64,000 nt of DNA from Candidatus Bathyarchaeota archaeon (GCA_003151735.1 PLYI01000087.1:1-64000), one strand, 5' to 3'; positions 1 to 8,187 are shown, numbered from the stretch's first letter. Notes: generated from the letters alone by a model not told the origin. Numbers and translations: made by a program.

Positions 1-27
1 TCGCCCGTTGACATTTAGAATAACATT

Positions 28-450
28 GTGATGAATATGCAAAAAGATTGTGATTCCCATATGAATAGAGGAAAGTTCCCAACAGTATTCGTTGCTATGG
101 CTGCTGCGGTGATAGCTGTCGTAGTCATCGTTATCGCGGTTTTTGCGTACTTTTCTTCCAGAAACTCTTACTATGGAAACGGAAACGGATATTATGGCGG
201 ATATGGAATGATGGGCGGTTTCGGAGGCTATTGGATGTTATTTATGATACCAGTAGGGCTAATCGTTCTTGTCATAATAGGCTATGCTATATGGCGTGGG
301 CTCGGCTGGGGCGGAGGCCGCGGAGGACACTATGGCCACTACACATCAGCTGAAGAAAGAGAGACTGCAACGGAGATACTGCGAAGACGATACGCTAAAG
401 GAGAAATAAGCAAAGAGCAGTATGAACAGATGAAAAAAGACATCACCTAA
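28..450 (+). CDS. Membrane protein with C-terminal SHOCT domain
   Basis: The 140-residue product has two hydrophobic helices, about residues 17-43 and 68-93, separated by a Gly/Tyr/Asn/Met-rich loop that contains GYGMMGGFGGYW. The last 30 residues (ATEILRRRYAKGEISKEQYE) match the SHOCT module, a short helical domain found at protein termini. In-frame starts are GTG at 28, ATG at 31 and 37, and ATG at 61; no clear Shine-Dalgarno separates them. The Met/Gly/Tyr-rich loop resembles the secreted protein at 2247, so the two may act together at the envelope. No specific function can be assigned. Confidence 0.7.
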   Translation: MMNMQKDCDSHMNRGKFPTVFVAMAAAVIAVVVIVIAVFAYFSSRNSYYGNGNGYYGGYGMMGGFGGYWMLFMIPVGLIVLVIIGYAIWRGLGWGGGRGGHYGHYTSAEERETATEILRRRYAKGEISKEQYEQMKKDIT

Positions 451-500
451 AGCCAATAGAAAATAGCAGTAACACCTAATATTATTAGGAATTGATTTGG

Positions 501-959
501 TTGATAAAATTAGAAATTGGTAATAGGGCTCCAGACTTTACTCTCCAATCAAACACTGGCGAGAAAATTTCACTTTCACAATTCCTTGGAAAAAAGAAGG
601 TCGTCATTTTCTTTTACCCAATGGATGAATCTCCCGTATGCTCAAGAGAAGCAGAGGCTTTTAAAAGTAAATACGAAACTTTCAAAGAACTGGGCGCAGA
701 GGTATTAGGAATAAGCTCACAAAGCGTGGAGTCTCACAAGTCATTTTCCAACCATTATGATTTACCTTATTTTCTCTTAAGTGATTTGGATAATTGTGTT
801 AGAAAGTTATACGGTGTTTCGTCTACGCTAGGTATTTTGCCAAAAAGGGTAACTTTTGTCATCGATAAAGAAGCCATAATTAAGTGCATATTTTCGTCTC
901 AGCTCCAGCCTGCCAAGCACGCAGAACAAGCCTTACTTGCACTAAAGAGCAAGAATTAG
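501..959 (+). CDS. Peroxiredoxin (AhpC/TSA, Bcp-like)
   Basis: Thiol peroxidase that reduces hydrogen peroxide and organic peroxides in the cytoplasm. The 152-residue thioredoxin fold begins with the family N-terminus (IGNRAPDFTLQSNTG), followed by FFYPMDESPVCSREAEAF, where Cys47 is the likely peroxidatic cysteine. The second cysteine five residues later, seen in many Bcp proteins, is absent, so it is either a 1-Cys type or uses a distant Cys (one lies in DLDNCVRKLYGV). Of TTG at 492 and 501, the second is preferred because AGGA at 487-490 lies ten bases upstream. It converges with the DsrE-like gene, overlapping by 4 bases. Confidence 0.88.
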   Translation: MIKLEIGNRAPDFTLQSNTGEKISLSQFLGKKKVVIFFYPMDESPVCSREAEAFKSKYETFKELGAEVLGISSQSVESHKSFSNHYDLPYFLLSDLDNCVRKLYGVSSTLGILPKRVTFVIDKEAIIKCIFSSQLQPAKHAEQALLALKSKN

Positions 960-1279
960 CCAAAAGTTAAGAGTTTATCTGACCATACGACGATGTCCAG
1001 TAAGTCCTTCATAGTCGCAATAGGGCAAAAATTACTTTCTTCTTTTTGTCTATTTTTCATGCAAGTGCCGCAGGCAAGAAGTTCCCCTTTGTTTTCAATG
1101 AATGATTGGAGCTGGTCTCTTACAGCGAATCTATCGCTCTTTATATCTTCAGCCTCAACGCCCTTGTTCACTAAGAACACTCTCACCTCATTATTCTCTT
1201 TCAAAGCAACATTCCCAAAACGGAATGCATTCCAAACTTCTTCCGGATCGTTTGTACTTAGCACAATGCCAATTTTCAT
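956..1279 (-). CDS. DsrE/DsrF-like sulfur-relay family protein
   Basis: The 107-residue product has the DsrE/F alpha/beta fold: N-terminal strand MKIGIVLSTNDPEEVWNAF, central EVRVFLVNKGVE, and a cysteine-bearing segment LLACGTCMKNR with Cys70 and Cys73, plus Cys85 near FCPIATM. Members handle sulfur transfer or act as small redox proteins. The ATG has a strong site upstream (GAGGTTGATTTA then ATG). It converges on the peroxiredoxin, so both may belong to oxidative or sulfur stress functions, but they are on opposite strands and not an operon. The partner protein is unknown. Confidence 0.8.
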   Translation of the reverse strand: MKIGIVLSTNDPEEVWNAFRFGNVALKENNEVRVFLVNKGVEAEDIKSDRFAVRDQLQSFIENKGELLACGTCMKNRQKEESNFCPIATMKDLLDIVVWSDKLLTFG

Positions 1280-1368
1280 TAAATCAACCTCTAATTAGTC
1301 GTACCAAGCGCCATTTTTTATTCTTGTCCCTTCTCATTTGACAGTAGGATAAAAAAGAGATTTTTCGT

Positions 1369-1932
1369 TTATTTTCTCAAAACAAGGCCATAGTGATATG
1401 GTTTAAGGTCGAATTTTTCCTCAAAAATAAACCCCACAGATTCAGCCCAACTTCTACTTTGTTCAGGTCTGGGTCTGATATCCATTGGCGGTCCTCGGGG
1501 TGTTGAAGCATCGTAGTTCCAATGGATAATCCCAACCTTGCTACCAAGTTTCAAAATTCGGTAAGATTCTCTTAACAACTGTTGTGGTTTATCACCGTGC
1601 AGGATATTAAAGAGAAAAACATAATCAACGCTCTCTTCTTTAAGTCCAGAGCCTTTGGATATGAAATCTCGAAGAATAGCTTCCACATTGTAAAGTTTAA
1701 GTGCATTTGCCTTCTGCTTTACTGTCTTAATCATTTCAGGTTCGATGTCAAAAGCGTAGATTTTTCCGGAGATTATTCTTGCAGCTGGTATTGTGAAAGT
1801 TCCGTAGCCACAACCAAAATCTGCTACGTTAATTATGCCGTGATTAATACCTAAAAGGATCAGCGCTTGGCTTGGGTCGAAAAACTGAGTCCATTCTTCT
1901 TCTTTAGGCATGCCGCTTTCCCGGATCTTCAA
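1369..1932 (-). CDS. Class I SAM-dependent methyltransferase
   Basis: The 187-residue protein is a compact Rossmann-type methyltransferase. Motif I is VADFGCGYGTFTIPAA (around residue 37), motif II is YAFDIEPEMI with the acidic residue that binds SAM ribose, and the later motif is VDYVFLFNILHG. The C-terminus is short and contains no obvious substrate domain. The start MKIRESGMPKEEEW is typical for a group of small archaeal methyltransferases. Substrate unknown; the neighbouring redox and ArsR genes do not decide it. Confidence 0.82.
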   Translation of the reverse strand: MKIRESGMPKEEEWTQFFDPSQALILLGINHGIINVADFGCGYGTFTIPAARIISGKIYAFDIEPEMIKTVKQKANALKLYNVEAILRDFISKGSGLKEESVDYVFLFNILHGDKPQQLLRESYRILKLGSKVGIIHWNYDASTPRGPPMDIRPRPEQSRSWAESVGFIFEEKFDLKPYHYGLVLRK

Positions 1933-2246
1933 CTATAGTTCTCCAACTTGATTTCTGGAATCCTTGTAATTAACTTTCGTGCATGAAACAAAACCATTCC
2001 ATTTGGCTATCAACAACATGAGAAGGTTGCACATAACCTTTGGTTGTAGTCAAAATACCTATAAGCAAGCTTCATCGTTATATTATGATATTAGAATGTG
2101 TTTAGATGGTTGGTTTTGTTAACTTCACTATCAATAATACGTGATTCGTGAATGTTTCAAAACTGTTTCACGACTGTTTCAGCCAACTATCATATCACTC
2201 CAAGACATTAGTATATCATAATAAAAACAAAAGTGAGGTAAAAAAA
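1933..2246. promoter_or_regulatory. 314-base intergenic region with promoter for the Met/Gly-rich secreted protein
   Basis: No gene is seen here. The right part holds a likely promoter for the gene at 2247: an AT-rich TATA-like stretch around 2211-2221 (AGTATATCATA) and a Shine-Dalgarno GTGAGGT at 2233-2239. Upstream lie three spaced copies of TGTTTCA (separate entry) and an inverted copy, TGAAACA, at 1984-1990. The left part must also carry the promoter of the minus-strand methyltransferase. Confidence 0.55.
2153..2181 (+). promoter_or_regulatory. Three TGTTTCA direct repeats at 11-base spacing
   Basis: TGTTTCA occurs at 2153-2159, 2164-2170 and 2175-2181, exactly 11 bases apart, placing each copy on the same face of the DNA. 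They sit about 30 to 60 bases upstream of the putative TATA box at 2211 of the secreted PepSY-like gene. This is where an archaeal activator would bind, so an operator role is inferred. The bound protein is unknown; the ArsR regulator at 3153 is one candidate. Confidence 0.5.
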
Positions 2247-3083
2247 ATGAAAACTTGGAAAATAATAACAATCTTTAGTGTTGCAGCGATTGCAGCTGCA
2301 TTATTAGCTTCGTCCGCATTTGCCGCGGCCATGATGGGCGGCGGTGGTTACGGAGGCTATGGCGGAATGATGGGAGGAGGCTACGGAACCGGCTACGGAT
2401 ACAACAGCCCACCATACACAACCGGTACCGCTAACGCTCCAGCATCATCAACTCAATACTATCAGCCAGTTTACCCGATGATGTTCGGAGGCGGCATGAT
2501 GGGCGGATTAGGCAATGGCAACGGATTTAGAGGAATGATGAGCGGTTACGGATATGCAGCACCTTACACTTACAATGGATCACCATTAACCATTAACACA
2601 GCATCAACCATAGCTCAAAACTATGTCGCTTCAATCGGCAACCCTAACTTGGTCGTCAAGCAAGTTGAAGAATATACTGCAAACTTCTACGTCCAAGTTA
2701 ACGACAAAAGTACAGGCAATGGAGCATTCGAGCTACTAATTAACAAATACACGGGCAGCATCTACCCAGAAATGGGGCCCAACATGATGTGGAACACCCA
2801 ATACGGCATGATGCGAAGCGGGATCCTCGGCGGAATCTTCGGAGCACCAACCACAACAATGCCAGTAACTGCATCCCAAGCAACAACAAACGCACAGCAG
2901 TACCTTAATACTTACCTACCTGGAAGCACAACTGGCGATGTCACTACATTCCCTGGCTACTACACTATCGAAGTCCTTACAAGTGGAACAACCTCTGGCA
3001 TGCTAAGCGTTAACGGCTACACCGGGCAAGTCTGGGTTCACACCTGGCATGGAACCTTCATACAAGAACTCCAAGTAAGCTAA
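2247..3083 (+). CDS. Secreted Met/Gly/Tyr-rich protein with two PepSY-like domains
   Basis: The 278-residue product begins with a signal peptide (MKTWKIITIFSVAAIAAALL, cleavage likely after AFA). Then come low-complexity stretches rich in Met, Gly and Tyr (MMGGGGYGGYGGMMGGGYG, and a second one around MMFGGGMMGGLGNGNGF). Two PepSY-like segments follow, about residues 111-177 and 205-276, each with an amphipathic helix, strands and a final GYTG/KYTG turn. The start was chosen for the Shine-Dalgarno GTGAGGT and the signal peptide. Met-rich exported repeats often bind copper or silver, so a metal-binding envelope role is plausible but unproven. An operator-like repeat lies upstream. Confidence 0.7.
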   Translation: MKTWKIITIFSVAAIAAALLASSAFAAAMMGGGGYGGYGGMMGGGYGTGYGYNSPPYTTGTANAPASSTQYYQPVYPMMFGGGMMGGLGNGNGFRGMMSGYGYAAPYTYNGSPLTINTASTIAQNYVASIGNPNLVVKQVEEYTANFYVQVNDKSTGNGAFELLINKYTGSIYPEMGPNMMWNTQYGMMRSGILGGIFGAPTTTMPVTASQATTNAQQYLNTYLPGSTTGDVTTFPGYYTIEVLTSGTTSGMLSVNGYTGQVWVHTWHGTFIQELQVS

Positions 3084-3152
3084 AAGAAACCCCATGAAAC
3101 CCTCTTTTTCTTTCCCAATTATTTTAGAATAGAAAATCTAAAGGATGAGACA

Positions 3153-3530
3153 ATGTTAGAATATTCAAATTCCCAGGAGAAATCAACAGCGAAAACAAAC
3201 TTGGACATGACCCTCTACGAGCTGCAAGCAGAAATTTCAAAAACACTATCACACCCCCTAAGAGTAGCAATAATCCATTATTTGAAAGACGGAGAGAAAA
3301 CAGTAAATGACCTAACTCAAACATTGGGTGCAAGCCAATCCAACATTTCCCAACATCTAGCGTTACTGAGGCAAAGACAAATCGTCAAAACCAGAAAAGA
3401 AGGCTCCACAGTTTACTACAGAGTTGCAAGCCCCAAAATTAGCCAAGCCTGCGACATGGTAAGAGAAGTCCTTTTAGAACAACTCAATCAAAAACAAGAA
3501 ATGGCTAAATCATACACACCTGAGAGATGA
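3153..3530 (+). CDS. ArsR-family winged-helix transcriptional regulator
   Basis: The 125-residue protein has a single winged helix-turn-helix. The core is LSHPLRVAIIHYLKDGEKTV, then the recognition helix SQSNISQHLALLRQRQIV and the wing TRKEGSTVYYRV. No CxC metal-sensing motif of the classic ArsR/SmtB type is present, so the signal sensed is unclear. It lies between the secreted Met-rich protein and a tiny zinc-ribbon gene on the same strand, which makes a local regulatory role likely. It may bind the TGTTTCA repeats at 2153, but that is inference. Confidence 0.85.
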   Translation: MLEYSNSQEKSTAKTNLDMTLYELQAEISKTLSHPLRVAIIHYLKDGEKTVNDLTQTLGASQSNISQHLALLRQRQIVKTRKEGSTVYYRVASPKISQACDMVREVLLEQLNQKQEMAKSYTPER

Positions 3531-3537
3531 TCTAAAA

Positions 3538-3690
3538 ATGTGTCCTTGTGGATGTGGTTGTGGTTCAGACGAAGAGGAAACCGTGGAGAAACCAGTTCAA
3601 GTTGTGATGATTCCATGCAAGTACTGCGCAGCCCTTTTCCCGCAAACCGAAACGTTTTGTCCAAATTGCGGAGCAAGAAGAAGCGAATAA
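3538..3690 (+). CDS. Small cysteine-rich zinc-ribbon protein
   Basis: A 50-residue ORF starts seven bases after the ArsR stop. It opens with a striking cysteine cluster, MCPCGCGCGS, followed by an acidic linker and a zinc-ribbon pair, CKYC and CPNC, ending GARRSE. The eight cysteines suggest metal binding (zinc, or copper through the N-terminal cluster). It is presumably co-transcribed with the ArsR regulator. It could be a metal buffer or an accessory to that regulator; no family name is claimed. Confidence 0.65.
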   Translation: MCPCGCGCGSDEEETVEKPVQVVMIPCKYCAALFPQTETFCPNCGARRSE

Positions 3691-3735
3691 CTATTTTAAG
3701 ATAAAAACATTCTACATTATCAGGAGACCAGATTT

Positions 3736-4485
3736 TTGTCAAGTTTAAAATATGCTGTATCAATCATAATGGCATTTGCTGTTTTGTTAGCTTTAGCGCT
3801 TCCTGTTTTTGCAATCCAATATTCTCCCGGAGTTACAGCAGGTCAGTATGTTAAGTACGGGAATTTCGCTGGTAGTGGTCCCGGATATGAAGCGTTTAAT
3901 GATTATAGTTTTCTAAATCTGCAGGTAGTAAGCGTTTCCGGTAACGCTGTGACCTTGCTTTCAACTGGGCAGTTCAAGAATGGGACAGCTCTTCCAGGCA
4001 ATGGCACAACAGATGTTTGGAACATCGAAACAGGAACAGACAATGGACCCCCAAGCACCCAAGGCCCAATAATTGCAGCAAACCTTAACCAAGGAGACGC
4101 TATACCACCGCCCAACACTTACTCAGTTAACCAAACTGCAGACCGAACATACCTCGGCACAACTAGAAGCGTTAACATTCTTAACGTTGTAGTTTCTACT
4201 CCAGATTACAACTCGACACTAAACTATGTCTACGACAAGCTTTCAGGAATGCTATTTGAATCAACATCAACAACAACCACTCAAGCCCAACCTCAGCCAA
4301 TAACATCAACCTACTCATACAGCATTATTGAAACAAACATTTTTGGTTCAACCACTCCTTCACCTACCGTTCCAGAATTTAATCCTCAAATACTGGCATT
4401 AATTGCTACAATTATCTCAATTATTATCATAAGTGCGGTAGTTTTGCAAAGAAGAACTGAAGGCCAGCTGATAGGAAAGAGTTAA
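3736..4485 (+). CDS. Secreted protein anchored by a C-terminal membrane helix
   Basis: The 249-residue product has an N-terminal signal helix (ISIIMAFAVLLALALPVFA-like, residues 9-27), a beta-rich exterior with many Ser/Thr/Asn, and a C-terminal anchor. The anchor is preceded by a Pro/Thr-rich spacer and VPEF, then a helix (LALIATIISIIIISAVVL) and a basic tail. This layout resembles archaeal surface proteins with a PEF-type C-terminal sorting signal. TTG at 3736 is supported by AGGAGA at 3722-3727. The ligand or function is unknown. Confidence 0.68.
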   Translation: MSSLKYAVSIIMAFAVLLALALPVFAIQYSPGVTAGQYVKYGNFAGSGPGYEAFNDYSFLNLQVVSVSGNAVTLLSTGQFKNGTALPGNGTTDVWNIETGTDNGPPSTQGPIIAANLNQGDAIPPPNTYSVNQTADRTYLGTTRSVNILNVVVSTPDYNSTLNYVYDKLSGMLFESTSTTTTQAQPQPITSTYSYSIIETNIFGSTTPSPTVPEFNPQILALIATIISIIIISAVVLQRRTEGQLIGKS

Positions 4486-4543
4486 AGCATAAAATAATTC
4501 ACTACAACTAATTATTACTCGACCAACAACGGAAGAGCGAAAA

Positions 4544-4828
4544 ATGTCTGAGGAAACATACGAAGGCATCCCCAGAGGCAAAATACCTTGGGACCCAAAG
4601 ATAGATTATGAAAGTTGTGTATCATGCGGAAAATGCGTTGATTTTTGCCACACGAGCGCCTTTGGAATAGAGGAAAAAAATGGCGAAAAACGAACTGTGA
4701 TAAACCCAAACAGATGTGTTGTATTCTGTAGAGGTTGTGAGGACATTTGTCCTGCAGGCGCTATCACCCATCCCTCGGAAGAAGAAACACAAGCGATAAT
4801 TGATAAACTAAAAAAGGCCTCGCCTTAA
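4544..4828 (+). CDS. 4Fe-4S dicluster ferredoxin-like protein
   Basis: The 94-residue protein carries two iron-sulfur motifs. The first is CVSCGKCVDFC (Cys25, 28, 31, 35), followed by HTSAFG. The second is CVVFCRGCEDICP (Cys58, 62, 65, 69), with slightly wider first spacing than the classic CxxCxxCxxxC. It would act as a cytoplasmic electron carrier or as the small subunit of an oxidoreductase; no catalytic partner gene is adjacent. The unusual spacing in the second motif suggests adaptation to a specific partner. Confidence 0.85.
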   Translation: MSEETYEGIPRGKIPWDPKIDYESCVSCGKCVDFCHTSAFGIEEKNGEKRTVINPNRCVVFCRGCEDICPAGAITHPSEEETQAIIDKLKKASP

Positions 4829-4899
4829 AGTCAAGCCTTAAATAATTTTTCATATTCCCAACTCCCCTTAAAATCAGAAAGAAAGGTTAATTGAAGAAA

Positions 4900-5229
4900 A
4901 TGAGTGATGGGCACGTTAGGGTTAGAAATTGGGATGAATTCAAACGCTTAGTTAGTGAAAAGAAACCAACGTCGCTTGTGTTTGTCCTTGAACAAAATGC
5001 TCTCTCTCCAAACAAAGAACTTACAACCTTAAGAATAATATTGATGCATGACAAACGTTACTACATTTTTCTTGATTTCCCCAAAGGTCAATCTCTGAGA
5101 GAAACAGGGATTCCTTTGCGCAAAGGCAAAAATGGTCTCTATAACCTTGACGAAGATGAAGTCAAGACTATCCTAAAGAAAGAGTTTGAAAAAGAGAACT
5201 TAGAGATTTTCTCTTTCTGGACTGCCTAA
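4900..5229 (+). CDS. Hypothetical protein (109 aa)
   Basis: I do not recognise this family. The sequence is a soluble alpha/beta mix: an N-terminal helix (VRNWDEFKRLVSEKKP), strands (SLVFVLEQ, LTTLRIILMHDKRYYIFLDF), then a charged helix (DEDEVKTILKKEFEKENL) and a short strand. The start ATG at 4900 is preceded by AAAGGT; TTG at 4891 in the same frame would add three residues. It stands alone between the ferredoxin and a convergent membrane protein. Confidence 0.6.
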   Translation: MSDGHVRVRNWDEFKRLVSEKKPTSLVFVLEQNALSPNKELTTLRIILMHDKRYYIFLDFPKGQSLRETGIPLRKGKNGLYNLDEDEVKTILKKEFEKENLEIFSFWTA

Positions 5230-5236
5230 TTGCCAA

Positions 5237-5833
5237 TCAAGCATTCGATTTATTCACTGCTGTTATTCCGTACCACATGAAAACCTTAGCTATAACCGCA
5301 ACAACTGCGCCGCAGGCTGTACGAGCCAACACTGTAAGTAAAAAACCGACTATTCCAGTCACCACATTAGCTGAAGATAGCTGGAATATTCCAAAAAGCA
5401 TAATGCCTCCAATTGTAGCAGCGACAACGCTTGAAATTAATAATCTAATAAAATTCTCTGACCGCTTATTTAATGCTCCAGCCATGTAACCGATTAGCAT
5501 TGCGCTAAGAATGTACGCAATAAGAACTGTTCCTGCCCCGTGAATTCCGTGAAAACTATTTGCCCAGTACAAGGCGTAGAAACTACCCATCAAAAAGCCT
5601 GAGGCGCCTCCTGCCCATCGGTTCCACACCAGACCAAGAACCAAGGGAACACCCACTATAACAACAAGTTCTTCTAACTCCATCGTAATGCCCGTAACTA
5701 CTCCAAAGCCGCCTCCGAATATTGATGGGAGCTTTGAAATCAACACGATCAAAAGAATAGCAAGTATAGGTGCAATAACCGCGTAAATTATGTCATTTCG
5801 ATTCCAATCCTTCCAACCAAGACTCACAAACAA
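5237..5833 (-). CDS. Polytopic membrane protein of unknown function
   Basis: The 198-residue product is hydrophobic, with about five to six membrane helices (for example YAVIAPILAILLIVLI, LVVIVGVPLVLGLVW, TVLIAYILSAMLIGYMAG, LLISSVVAATIGGIMLFG, LLTVLARTACGAVVAVI). Small residues are abundant in the helices, as in integral membrane-protein subunits of transporters, but no transporter signature is visible. The gene converges with the 4900 gene. Function not assigned. Confidence 0.65.
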   Translation of the reverse strand: MFVSLGWKDWNRNDIIYAVIAPILAILLIVLISKLPSIFGGGFGVVTGITMELEELVVIVGVPLVLGLVWNRWAGGASGFLMGSFYALYWANSFHGIHGAGTVLIAYILSAMLIGYMAGALNKRSENFIRLLISSVVAATIGGIMLFGIFQLSSANVVTGIVGFLLTVLARTACGAVVAVIAKVFMWYGITAVNKSNA

Positions 5834-6120
5834 GCACCTGTTTGTATCCTATTAAATAGATAAAAACATATAACTTTTGTTTGAATGTGAGTCTTAAATT
5901 ATTTTTTCTATAGGGAAAGCGCTATGTCGATACTGCGCAGTTTCGCCCCCTTCACCCAAGAGTTGGGCGAGCAGTTTTCGGTGGGTGCTAAAAGATTGGC
6001 ATTGGTCTTTAGCTAGTTTTGCGATTGAATGTTGGGGAGAGGGCCTGCACAACATTATTTATTTAACATTAACCCTTACTAACAAACAATCGGCAGCGTT
6101 CAATCCGAAAGGTAATCGCA

Positions 6121-7038
6121 TTGATAGATACTGACAACTTAACTAAAAAATTCGGAGATCTAACAGCAGTAGACAAACTTACCCTACATGTAAACGACGG
6201 CGAAGTCTTCGGTTTCCTCGGACCAAACGGTGCGGGAAAAACCACCACCATTAGAATGCTTTGCTGCTTAATATCAAAGACCAGCGGAAGCGCAAGCATA
6301 GGCGGGTATGAAATAGGCAACAAGGAAGACTCTTTAAAAATCCGCAAGATCATCGGGTTAGTTCCCGATAATGTTGGGTTATCTGAACATCTGACCGCTT
6401 ATGACAACTTGGACTTTTACGGAAAAATATACGACTGCTCCGATGCTCAAAGGAAAGAGAACAATAAGCGTTTTCTTGAGATGTTAGGGCTTTGGGATAA
6501 GAGAAACGTTTTAGCTGGGACCTTTTCTAAAGGTATGAAACAAAAACTCGCCATAGCCCGGGCCCTAATTCATGACCCGCAAGTACTTTTCATGGACGAG
6601 CCTACTGCAAATTTAGATCCTGAGGCTGCGAAAACAGTCCGAGATTTCATCCTTCAACTAAAAAAAGAGAAAAAGACAATCTTTCTAAACACCCACAACC
6701 TCGACGAGGCCCAGAGAATCTGCGACAGGGTAGCAATAATGAATACGAGCCTTAGGGCAATAGGCACTCCGCAGGAACTTGAAAGGTCCGTTAGCGGCAA
6801 GAAGACAGTTATCGGATTAGAACAGCAAGTAAACGATGCTATTTTAGGGGTACTGAAAAAACTGCCGCTCAAGAACCTGTCCAGCGACGGCGACACGATA
6901 ACATTTGATGTGGAAGACCCAGACAAGGAAAATTCGCCTGTTGTAGAGACTATAGTGCTGGCGGGCGGTCATGTCAAATCAATAAATGTGGTTGGCTCAA
7001 CTTTGGAAGATACCTATCTAAAACTTGTGAGGAAATAA
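6121..7038 (+). CDS. ABC transporter ATP-binding subunit
   Basis: The nucleotide-binding subunit of an ABC-2 type exporter, 305 residues. Walker A is GPNGAGKTT (about residues 37-45), the signature is TFSKGMKQKLAIARAL, Walker B is VLFMDEPTANLDPE, and the switch region is LNTHNLDEA. The C-terminal 85 residues form the extra domain seen in exporters of the NatA/CcmA group. The TTG start at 6121 follows AAAGGTA around 6109, and a TATA-like run (ATTTATTTAAC) lies near 6056-6066. The permease starts three bases after its stop, so the two form one operon. Confidence 0.93.
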   Translation: MIDTDNLTKKFGDLTAVDKLTLHVNDGEVFGFLGPNGAGKTTTIRMLCCLISKTSGSASIGGYEIGNKEDSLKIRKIIGLVPDNVGLSEHLTAYDNLDFYGKIYDCSDAQRKENNKRFLEMLGLWDKRNVLAGTFSKGMKQKLAIARALIHDPQVLFMDEPTANLDPEAAKTVRDFILQLKKEKKTIFLNTHNLDEAQRICDRVAIMNTSLRAIGTPQELERSVSGKKTVIGLEQQVNDAILGVLKKLPLKNLSSDGDTITFDVEDPDKENSPVVETIVLAGGHVKSINVVGSTLEDTYLKLVRK

Positions 7039-7040
7039 AC

Positions 7041-7784
7041 ATGAGACTCTCAAAGGCCTGGATTGTAGCAGCAAGGGACTTCAAAATATTTAGGCGAGTA
7101 AAAAACGTCTGGTATTCAATCATCGTCTTCCCAGTTATTATCTCGGTTTTGTTTCCGGCGATACTGGAGTATACAGCAGTAAGGGGGAGCCACGGACTCG
7201 CAGCGCCGGGTGTGCTTCCAAATTTGCTTAACTCCTTTTCCTTCTTCTTAGTCATAGGAGCAGCATACGTTCCTTTAGGGATTGCCTCCTACAGTATAGT
7301 GGGGGAGAAAGTGGAGAAGAGTCTGGAACCGCTTCTAGCCACGCCCCTTACTGATGGAGAACTATTGCTTGGAAAAGCCATTTCCGCAGTTATTCCAACT
7401 TTAGTGGCAATGTATGCGGCTGCAGCAGTGTTCATGGTAGGAATTGATACAGTGACTTTTCCAACGTTAGGCTACTATTATTTCCCAAACTTAACCATCG
7501 CCACTTTGCTCATAGTTTTGATGCCAGTCGCCGTTGTTATGAGTGTTTTGTTTAGCGTTATTGTTTCATCGCGAGTTAATGATGTGCGCAGCGCTAACAG
7601 TTTTGGAATTTTTATGCTCTTTCCCCTCCTGGGCATATACCTTGCCAGCGAGGTCGGCATAATAACCCTTGACGTAAATGGCCTGCTCCTAATTTCAGGT
7701 ATACTTTTAGCGGTTGATGTGGTGCTTTTCTTTGTCAGCACAGCGACTTTCCGTAGGGAGGAAATACTAACAAAATGGAAGTAA
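7041..7784 (+). CDS. ABC-2 type transporter permease
   Basis: The 247-residue membrane partner of the ATPase at 6121. Six hydrophobic helices are visible, with the cytosolic coupling segment EKVEKSLEPLLATPLTDGEL after the second helix, a hallmark of ABC-2/NatB-like permeases. Start ATG at 7062 would also be possible only with loss of the first helix, so 7041 is kept. The substrate cannot be read from the sequence; related pairs export sodium, drugs or lipids. Confidence 0.9.
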   Translation: MRLSKAWIVAARDFKIFRRVKNVWYSIIVFPVIISVLFPAILEYTAVRGSHGLAAPGVLPNLLNSFSFFLVIGAAYVPLGIASYSIVGEKVEKSLEPLLATPLTDGELLLGKAISAVIPTLVAMYAAAAVFMVGIDTVTFPTLGYYYFPNLTIATLLIVLMPVAVVMSVLFSVIVSSRVNDVRSANSFGIFMLFPLLGIYLASEVGIITLDVNGLLLISGILLAVDVVLFFVSTATFRREEILTKWK

Positions 7785-7840
7785 AGCCTCTTTATGCTTG
7801 CCAAGATACAGAACAACACATTGAAACGAGGTGGCGGTAA

Positions 7841-7936
7841 ATGACTACAGAGACACTTTACATCGTCATTGTTGTAACCATTGTTATTATGGTGATAGGA
7901 TATTTTTTCAAGTATCGTTTTAAGAAGAACCGGTAG
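7841..7936 (+). CDS. Mini membrane protein (31 aa)
   Basis: A 31-residue ORF with an excellent ribosome site (GAGGTGGCGG at 7829-7838, then ATG at 7841). It encodes a single membrane helix (LYIVIVVTIVIMVIGYFF) and a basic tail (KYRFKKNR), so the N-terminus probably faces outward. It follows the ABC permease by 56 bases and may be a small subunit or regulator of that exporter. Its tiny size means it is easily missed; the strong Shine-Dalgarno and clean topology are the support. Confidence 0.55.
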   Translation: MTTETLYIVIVVTIVIMVIGYFFKYRFKKNR

Positions 7937-8187
7937 ACAATGCAATAAAACTATTTTCCTCTTCTTTTCTTGAGGAAGAACCGCTGTAGTTGTCGTAAAA
8001 ATAACAGGCACTACGGCAACCTTCTATGAAAGGAAACTACCTACTATAATTTTTGTTCCTTTTACGCTCTGGGGGGTTACACATCGATGACGTGGAAGAA
8101 GGGCAAATACACAAAACTCAGGTGGCCGAGAAGCCAAACTAAACCGCAATATTTTGTGATTCTTGCATTTAGGCTCTGACCCCATTT

